Assembly: GCF_009760925.1 (NCBI RefSeq)
Contig: NZ_VRLV01000015.1
Location: 62,001-126,000, forward strand
Direction: 5' to 3'
Origin: Nonomuraea typhae
Lineage (GTDB): Bacteria > Actinomycetota > Actinomycetes > Streptosporangiales > Streptosporangiaceae
Length of the DNA: 64,000 nt
Part shown: positions 58,896 to 64,000 of the stretch, one piece after another
How positions within the stretch are numbered: position 1 is the stretch's first letter
How the letters are laid out: every line of letters starts with the position of its first letter
Translations under genes and position numbers: made by a program
Notes under the pieces: generated by a model
What the model was told of the DNA's origin: nothing
Databases searched by the model: none
Seen by the model: only the letters and a program-made list of their open reading frames with translations

Positions 58896-59706
58896 ATGAC
58901 AAGGGCTTTACCGCTGATGGTGCTGGTGTGCGTGGTGGGCTGTGCCCCGGCGCCCCAGGCCGCGGAGCCCGTGCGCAGCCGCACCGGGATCCGGTTGCTG
59001 GTCAACGGCGAAGGCCGCGCTCCGGCGATCCTGGACGTGGACAGCGGCGCGTCGGCCCCCGTCACCGGCCTGCCGGGACCGGACCCGCGGCTGACCGTCT
59101 CGGCCTCCGCCCACGGCCGCCACACGCTGATCTCGGTGAGCGGGCCGAAGGTCAACCAAGGACGCCTGTACCCCGTACGGCCTGCACGCCAGGCACGCCC
59201 AGACGTCGATCCTCCTTGCCCACGACAGCCTCAGAAAGACCGCGGCCTACCCGGACATCGTGGCCGCGACCGCTGACAACCTCCTGGTCGTACGGCCCGG
59301 CCGCAAGCTCGCTCTCATGCCCTCCGGCAAGCCCGTCGGCCGTCCCGCCGCCACCGGCGACATCGGGGACGGCGAGGCCGGCCCCGAGGGCAGGTACATC
59401 GCCGTCCCCTTCCTCACCCCCAGCCCGGCGGCCCACGAACTGCTCGACGTCTGGGTGCTGGACACGAAGACCCTCGCCTGGACCCGACTGCCCGCCATGC
59501 CCGTGCCCGTCGACGTCAAGACCCGCAGGATGCGCTGGCTGCCGGACGGGCGCCTGGTGCTCGCGGGCGCCTTCGTCACCACCGCGGACCCCTACCCGCC
59601 GGACAGCGCCTACGCCGCCATGATCGCCGTCTGGCGCCCCGGCGAGCGTGCGCTGTCGCGCACGCGCCTGCCCGTTGACTGGCGCAGCGAGCTGGCCATC
59701 ATGTAG
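58896..59706 (+). pseudogene. Lipoprotein gene with one internal frameshift
   Basis: An ATG at 58896 opens with a lipoprotein signal (LPLMVLVCVVGCAPAPQ) and about 85 beta-propeller-like residues (ILDVDSGASAPVTGLPGPDP, SVSGPK). Near 59157 the sense shifts by one frame. The continuation reads TSILLAHDSLRKTAAYPDIV, ADNLLVVRPGRKLALMPSGK, LDVWVLDTKTLAWTRLPAMP, WLPDGRLVLAGAFV and ends at 59706. Joined they would make a lipoprotein of about 269 residues with WD/propeller repeats. It is either a recent pseudogene or a sequencing error. Confidence 0.65.
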
Positions 59707-59775
59707 CCGCCCCTATCCGGCGGGGCGGTCCTCGCGGACAATCCGGGTGTGCCACACCAACGGGAGGGAGCCAGC

Positions 59776-60150
59776 GTGCTCATCGTCAGAAGCGACCCCA
59801 GCCGGACCTCGCCCGAACTGAACGGTCTGCGGCCGATCTACGTGGAGGTGGAGCAGGCCGTCGAGGTCGATCCCGCGCAGATCTACGCGGAGGTGGAGGT
59901 CAGGGCCGAACCGGCGCGACGCGTGGTGACGATGGCCCGGGACGTGTTCGGCGAAGGCGTGGAGCTGGCGCGCAGTTGCGCGGCGCGGGTGGCCGAAGGG
60001 CTGTCGGACCTGGGCGCCGCGGTCCGTCCCGACGAGTTCGAGCTGCAGGTGGCGATCAAGCTGGATTCCGAGGTGGGCGCCGTGGTCGCCAAGGCCGGGG
60101 CGGGGGCGCAGCTCCAGGTGACGATGCGGTGGAATCTGCAGGACCGGTGA
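59776..60150 (+). CDS. CU044_2847 family protein (trypsin-co-occurring domain 1-like)
   Basis: About 124 residues: GLRPIYVEVEQAVEVDPAQI, VFGEGVELARSCAARVAEGL, then VRPDEFELQVAIKLDSEVGA, VVAKAGAGAQLQVTMRWNL. The C-terminal pattern (FxLxxAIKLxxExGAVVAK ... GxLxVTMxW) is the signature of small proteins encoded next to trypsin-like or CHAT peptidases in actinobacterial conflict islands. The GTG at 59776 has GGAGG upstream. The stop overlaps the ATPase start (GTGA). It is probably a sensor or adaptor of the module that follows. Confidence 0.78.
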   Translation: MLIVRSDPSRTSPELNGLRPIYVEVEQAVEVDPAQIYAEVEVRAEPARRVVTMARDVFGEGVELARSCAARVAEGLSDLGAAVRPDEFELQVAIKLDSEVGAVVAKAGAGAQLQVTMRWNLQDR

Positions 60151-61115
60151 AGAATCCCCCGGAAGCGGCCATCCTGCCGTACGCGCACGTCGTCGGGCAG
60201 GACCCGGTCAAACGGGCGCTGGAGCTGAACTACGTCGCGCCGGGCATCGGCGGCGTCCTGGTGACCGGGCAGCGCGGCACCGCCAAGTCCACGCTCGTGC
60301 GCGCCTTCGCCCTCATGATGTACGGCGAGCTGCCCGTGACCCTGCCGATCAACGCCACCGACGACCGGGTGCTGGGCGGCTGGCGGCTCGACCAGCTCAT
60401 GCGGGGCGAGCCCGTGCAGCAGCCCGGCCTGCTGGAGGAGGCCGACCGCCACGGCATGCTCTACATCGACGAGGTGAACCTCCTGGACGACCACGTGGTG
60501 AACCTCATCCTCGACGCCGCCTCCACCGGCGTGCTGACCGTGCAGCGGGAGGCCATCGACGAGCACAAGCCGGTGCGCTTCAACCTCGTCGGCACGATGA
60601 ACCCGGAGGAGGGCGGACTGCGGCCGCAGCTGCTCGACCGGTTCGGCCTGGCGGTGGAGGTGACGGGCGACCACGACCCGCGCAGGCGGCGCGAGGTGCT
60701 CCTGGCGGTCCTGGCCATGGACGAGGCCCGGCACGGAGCCGGTTCCGCCTTCCTGGAGGAGGGCAGGAAGGCCGACCAGCGGCGGCGGGCCGAGCTGCTG
60801 GCGGCGCGCGAGCGGCTCTACGACGTCCCCGTTCCCCCTGCCACGGCGCAGCTCTGCGTGGACGTCGCCCTGGAGTTCCAGGCGGCGGGGCACCGGGGCG
60901 ACGTGGTGATGGCGCTGGCCGCCCGTGCGCTGGCCGCGCTGGAGGGCAGTCCGGAGATCACGGCCGAGCACGTGCTCCAGGCGGCGCCGCCGGCCCTGCG
61001 GCACCGGCGCTCGCCGGGGATCTCCGGGAGCGGCGTCCAGTGGAGCGCCGCGGACGAGGAGCAGCTACGGCAGTTCGTCCGCTCGCGCGCGCGGCCGGGA
61101 TCGGAGCCGGGATGA
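60147..61115 (+). CDS. MoxR/magnesium-chelatase-type AAA+ ATPase
   Basis: A 322-residue AAA+ protein of the ChlI/MoxR clade. Walker A is GQRGTAKST (41-49), a pore/insert region reads DRVLGGWRLDQLMRGEPVQQ, Walker B is LYIDEVNLLDD (105-115), sensor 1 is VGTMNPEEGG (148-157), and an arginine finger lies in LLDRFGL. The lid domain ends near VQWSAADEEQLRQFV. No bacteriochlorophyll genes are nearby. Together with the coupled vWA protein it forms the chaperone-like ATPase pair used in MoxR-vWA systems. The GTG start overlaps the preceding stop. Confidence 0.92.
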   Translation: MKNPPEAAILPYAHVVGQDPVKRALELNYVAPGIGGVLVTGQRGTAKSTLVRAFALMMYGELPVTLPINATDDRVLGGWRLDQLMRGEPVQQPGLLEEADRHGMLYIDEVNLLDDHVVNLILDAASTGVLTVQREAIDEHKPVRFNLVGTMNPEEGGLRPQLLDRFGLAVEVTGDHDPRRRREVLLAVLAMDEARHGAGSAFLEEGRKADQRRRAELLAARERLYDVPVPPATAQLCVDVALEFQAAGHRGDVVMALAARALAALEGSPEITAEHVLQAAPPALRHRRSPGISGSGVQWSAADEEQLRQFVRSRARPGSEPG

Positions 61116-63025
61116 GCCTGGAGGAGATCGGGGCCGGGATGAGCGCGGCCGGGATGAGCGCGGCCGGGATGAGTCCGGCGGCCCGGCTGGATCGGCTGCT
61201 GGCGTGTGCCGCGGTGGAGCCCGCGCTGGACGGCATCCTGCTGCTCGACTGCCCGCCGGAGCGGCTGGCCGGCGCGCGTGAGCGGCTCGAAGACCTGATG
61301 GCGGCGGTGACGGGCCGGGCGCCCGCGAGGGTGACGGCCGGGGCGCACGAATCCGAGGACGACCTGTGGCTCGGCATCGCGGCGGGCGCGCGGGACCCGG
61401 ATCATCTGCTCGTCCCCGGCCCGCTGGCGCCTGAGGACGGCTCGGCGGTGCTGGTGGTCGTACCCGACCTGCCACGGCTGGGCCCGGCCGGGCGGCGGGC
61501 CGCGACCGTGCTGCTCGGCGCGCCGGTGGCGGGGCTGGAACGGCACGGCCGGCACCGCTGGTGGCGTCCCGACGTGCGCTGGCTGGCCGGCTGCCCGAGC
61601 GACGAGCTGGGCGGCCTGTCGCGGCACCTGCTGGACCGGTTCGTGCTGAAGATCCCGGCCGGGTGGCCGGAGGACGAGCGGGACCGGGTACGGCGCGTGC
61701 TCGCCGCCTGCTCCCGCGCCGGCGAGAGGGCCCGAGCCGGCCCCGCACAGGACGTCGGCCGCCCGGTGCCGCTGCCCGGATTCGGTGCTGCGGCGTTGCC
61801 TGGGTTCGAGGCTGAGGCGGCTGACCGGGTCGTGCTGCTCCATCGGCCCGAGGCGTCGATGCGGGGACTGCTGGCGCTGGCCCGGCTCGCCCGGGCACTG
61901 GCCGTGCTGAAGGGCGTCGCGGCGGTGGGCGTCGAGGAGGTGGACGAGGCCGCCGCGCTGACCGGCCGCACCGTGCCCGCGCACACCCCGAGACCGCCCG
62001 CTCCCCCTTCCCCGCCCACGGCGTCTCCCTCTCCCCCTCCCGGGCAGCCGGGACCGCCCGTGCCGCTGCCGGAGGAGCCGTCGGGGGAGATCGTGTCGTG
62101 GCCGGTCGCAGGCAGCGGCGAACCGCTCGGGCTGGGCCCGGTGGAGGCGGCGTTCCCCGTGCCGGGCGCGCATGCCGACGAAGGCCCGGGGGCGCGGCAG
62201 GAAAGCACGCCGCTCCGCCCGCCGCCGCGCCGGGGCCGGGAGGTACGCGGTCGCGGCGGGGCCGTGGTCGGCGTGGACCGCGCCACCGACCTGCTCGACC
62301 TGGCCTGGGTGCCGACGCTGATGCAGGCCGCCATGTTCCAGCCGGTACGGCGGGGCGGGGCGGCCCGCTCCGGTCCCGGGATGATCCTTTCGCCCGCCGA
62401 CCTGCGCGCCTACCGGCGGATGCCGGGGCCCGACCGGCTGCTCGCGCTGGTGCTCGACCACACCTGCGCCGCCGGCTGGGACCTGGCCGGGCGGCTCACG
62501 CCGTACCTGGAATGGGCGTACGCCGCCCGCGCGGCCGCCTGCGTGGTCGAGGTCGGCGGCGCGGGCGCGCCGAGCGAGCTGCGGGCCGAGCGGTACGTCG
62601 CGCACAGCGTGCTCGACCCCCGGGTGCCGGCCTCCCTGACCAGGGCGCGCGGGCGGGCGACCCCTCTGGCGCACGGGCTCGAGCTGGCCAGGAACGCCGT
62701 CCAGCACGCCCTTCAGCACGGCTGGAGCCCGATGAGCGAGGCGCTGCTCGTCGTGGTGACCGACGGGCTCGGCAACGTGCCGCTGGAGGCGAGCATGGGC
62801 GGCGGCGCGGGCGGCCGGTGGGCGGGCGAGGGCGTCCGCGACGCGGTGGAGGTGGCCGCGCGGATCGCGGAGCTGAGCCGGGTGCGGTCGGTGCTGCTGC
62901 GCCCGCCGCTCCCGCTCCACCCCGACCTCGCGCAACGGCTGGCGGCCACCCTGGGCGCGAGCATGCCCGGCCCGGACGAGCGGCGGAAGCCGGCAGGTGC
63001 GGACGAGCGGTGGGGTGCGCGGTGA
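61112..63025 (+). CDS. ChlD-like vWA-domain protein partnering the MoxR ATPase
   Basis: A 637-residue protein. Residues 22-290 are a degenerate AAA+-like region without a P-loop (LLACAAVEPALDGILLLDCP ... LARALAVLKGVAAVGVEEVD). Residues about 290-330 are a proline-rich linker. Residues about 440-600 are a vWA fold: ALVLDHTCAAG (449-455, in place of DxSxS), Thr517 in RATPLAHGL, and VVVTDGLGNVP (Asp551). The metal site is thus partly altered. The start overlaps the ATPase stop (ATGA), and three more in-frame ATGs follow in a 15-bp tandem repeat. It would couple ATP-driven remodelling to a bound client such as the CHAT protein. Confidence 0.85.
   Translation: MSLEEIGAGMSAAGMSAAGMSPAARLDRLLACAAVEPALDGILLLDCPPERLAGARERLEDLMAAVTGRAPARVTAGAHESEDDLWLGIAAGARDPDHLLVPGPLAPEDGSAVLVVVPDLPRLGPAGRRAATVLLGAPVAGLERHGRHRWWRPDVRWLAGCPSDELGGLSRHLLDRFVLKIPAGWPEDERDRVRRVLAACSRAGERARAGPAQDVGRPVPLPGFGAAALPGFEAEAADRVVLLHRPEASMRGLLALARLARALAVLKGVAAVGVEEVDEAAALTGRTVPAHTPRPPAPPSPPTASPSPPPGQPGPPVPLPEEPSGEIVSWPVAGSGEPLGLGPVEAAFPVPGAHADEGPGARQESTPLRPPPRRGREVRGRGGAVVGVDRATDLLDLAWVPTLMQAAMFQPVRRGGAARSGPGMILSPADLRAYRRMPGPDRLLALVLDHTCAAGWDLAGRLTPYLEWAYAARAAACVVEVGGAGAPSELRAERYVAHSVLDPRVPASLTRARGRATPLAHGLELARNAVQHALQHGWSPMSEALLVVVTDGLGNVPLEASMGGGAGGRWAGEGVRDAVEVAARIAELSRVRSVLLRPPLPLHPDLAQRLAATLGASMPGPDERRKPAGADERWGAR
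61131..61175. repeat. 15-bp tandem repeats (GCCGGGATGAGCGCG-like) at the start of the vWA gene
   Basis: About three units encode GMSAA repeated (GAGMSAAGMSAAGMSPAAR), each containing an in-frame ATG. The repeats could shift the N-terminus by whole codons without breaking the frame. Confidence 0.75.
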
Positions 63026-64000
63026 CGGGCGGCCTGGCGGCGCGGCCCGCGGACTCCTGGCGTGGCGGATCCCTCGGGCGGGACGCGCACGACCCGGCCC
63101 GGATGCCGGAGGAGCCCCTGGTGCCGGAGAGCGCCGTCACGCCGGTCGCCGAAACGCTCACGCGGTTCACCGCGGACCCGAGGCGGCGCATGCCGGGCGA
63201 CACCGCCCGGCTCGACGTGCAGCGGGACGGCGACGGTTTCCTGGTGATGGGCGCCCACCGCGAGATCCTGCTGCCGCGCACCGGCAACCGCCGCTACGGC
63301 CGGCCCAAGCTCGGCCTCGGCGCGCTGACCGACGACGGTGACTCCGCCCTCGACCCCCGGGAGATCCGCTACCGCATGCGCGAGTGGTCGCGCACCCACG
63401 ACGAGATCGGCGACTGGATCAACGAGCTGCGCGGCCACGTGGGAGACGCCGGCCTCGCCCTGGTGATCGTCGACGACACCGGCTTCGAGATCCCGTGGGA
63501 GCTGCTGTGGCTGCCGGAGGATCCCGGCGGGGAGCTGCGTCCCGGCTGGATGGGCGCGCTGATCAAGGTGGCCCGGTGGACCACGATCCACCGTGACGGC
63601 CGCGACCCGTCGGGCGACGAGCCGGAGGACTGCGCGGGAGAGGTCGTCGCGTTCCTGGGCGCGGGCATGGAGGGCGACTTCGCGGCGCTGTCCAGGTTCA
63701 CCGAGCGCCCCTACCAGGACCTGCCCGCCTTCCTCGCCCGGCTCAGGAGCGAGCGCGGCGGTCTCGGCCTGGTCTACATGGCCTGCCACGGCCGCTACGG
63801 AACCACCACGTCCCGGCTGGAGCTGGGCGGGCTGCGCGTGCGGGATCTGCAGGCGCCGCTGCCCGCCATCCGCGACTCCCACAGCCTGGTCTTCATGAAC
63901 GCCTGTCACTCCGCCCGCCTCGTCAACGACCTCGACCTGGGCGACAGCATCCTGCGCGGATTCGCGGAAAGCTTCCTGCGCCACGGTGCCGCCGCGGTCA
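63022..64000 (+). CDS. CHAT-domain cysteine peptidase (partial, runs off the right edge)
   Basis: From a GTG overlapping the vWA stop (GTGA), 326 residues are visible. Residues 1-130 are a poorly conserved N-terminal region. Residues 145-165 (LALVIVDDTGFEIPWELLWL) are the characteristic strand and PWELL motif before the CHAT peptidase core. His256 in LVYMACHGRYG and Cys295 in LVFMNACHSARLV form the caspase-like catalytic dyad. The last visible segment (SILRGFAESFLRHGAAAV) is the family's late strand/helix. It is probably the effector of the operon, a protease released when the MoxR-vWA pair senses a trigger. No stop is seen. Confidence 0.9.
   Translation, partial: MTGGLAARPADSWRGGSLGRDAHDPARMPEEPLVPESAVTPVAETLTRFTADPRRRMPGDTARLDVQRDGDGFLVMGAHREILLPRTGNRRYGRPKLGLGALTDDGDSALDPREIRYRMREWSRTHDEIGDWINELRGHVGDAGLALVIVDDTGFEIPWELLWLPEDPGGELRPGWMGALIKVARWTTIHRDGRDPSGDEPEDCAGEVVAFLGAGMEGDFAALSRFTERPYQDLPAFLARLRSERGGLGLVYMACHGRYGTTTSRLELGGLRVRDLQAPLPAIRDSHSLVFMNACHSARLVNDLDLGDSILRGFAESFLRHGAAAV

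Noticed and set aside
60147..63025. MoxR/vWA pair considered as magnesium or cobalt chelatase (ChlI/ChlD) for cofactor synthesis
   Set aside because: No cobalamin or pigment genes are adjacent. The genes are overlapped with a trypco1-like protein and a CHAT peptidase, which point to a conflict-type module.

Overview
The window is 64 kb of very GC-rich DNA with strongly biased third codon positions, frequent GTG starts, many 1-4 bp stop/start overlaps (ATGA, GTGA) and dense regulator content (TetR, PadR, PucR, PaaX, LuxR-LAL, AfsR/SARP, STAS, ANTAR, WYL). This fits a chromosomal arm of a multicellular actinomycete, most likely of the Streptosporangiaceae (Nonomuraea-like). That assignment is inferred from gene content, not from a marker gene. 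No rRNA, tRNA or CRISPR array was seen.

Layout. 1-14.7 kb holds small accessory units: a DUF1707 protein, a secreted CocE/NonD hydrolase, a PadR/DUF1048 pair, two alpha/beta hydrolases each with its own repressor and palindromic operator, a LAL regulator beside a beheaded surface-protein gene, an Eis-like acetyltransferase next to an aminoglycoside phosphotransferase homologue, and RidA/WYL. 14.7-20.3 kb carries an ArsR-like/MFS efflux unit behind a perfect 44 bp palindrome, a VanY-like D,D-carboxypeptidase divergent from a two-component system, and a GNAT. 20.2-28.0 kb carries a PucR regulator and a five-gene siderophore-iron uptake operon (binding lipoprotein, serine hydrolase, two FecCD permeases, ATPase).

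28.0-43.1 kb is a scarred, mobile-element-rich region. A TetR gene and an agmatine-deiminase gene share an operator, but the deiminase has a 1-nt deletion and is cut by a frameshifted Tn3-type transposase remnant. A gutted Tn3-type resolvase with res-like repeats lies about 9 kb away at 39.6 kb. Between them sit two STAS proteins lacking the phospho-acceptor serine, DUF5994, an ANTAR fragment, an SDR/imine-reductase pair with an AfsR-type regulator, and a tyrosine recombinase preceded by a dif-like 11-6-11 bp site. Stitched remnants of a peptide ABC transporter precede an intact, exported second deiminase that carries the same TetR-type operator.

43-59.7 kb holds membrane proteins (DUF4436, DUF2231), a SufR-like regulator, and a Rox-like FAD monooxygenase behind what looks like a translational attenuator (19-residue leader peptide plus nested hairpins that cover the start). 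It also holds a methyltransferase, a hydrolase/PaaX pair, a LexA-type repressor, a second LAL regulator, an MFS/Dabb pair and an unusual thioesterase II fused to a degenerate phosphopantetheinyl-transferase-like domain.

59.7-64 kb is a tightly overlapped operon: a CU044_2847/trypsin-co-occurring protein, a MoxR/ChlI-type AAA+ ATPase, a vWA protein and a CHAT-domain cysteine peptidase that runs off the window. It matches the logic of the MoxR-vWA conflict (immunity) systems predicted for multicellular bacteria and is the most interesting system here, together with the leader-controlled monooxygenase and the recombinase with its own core site.
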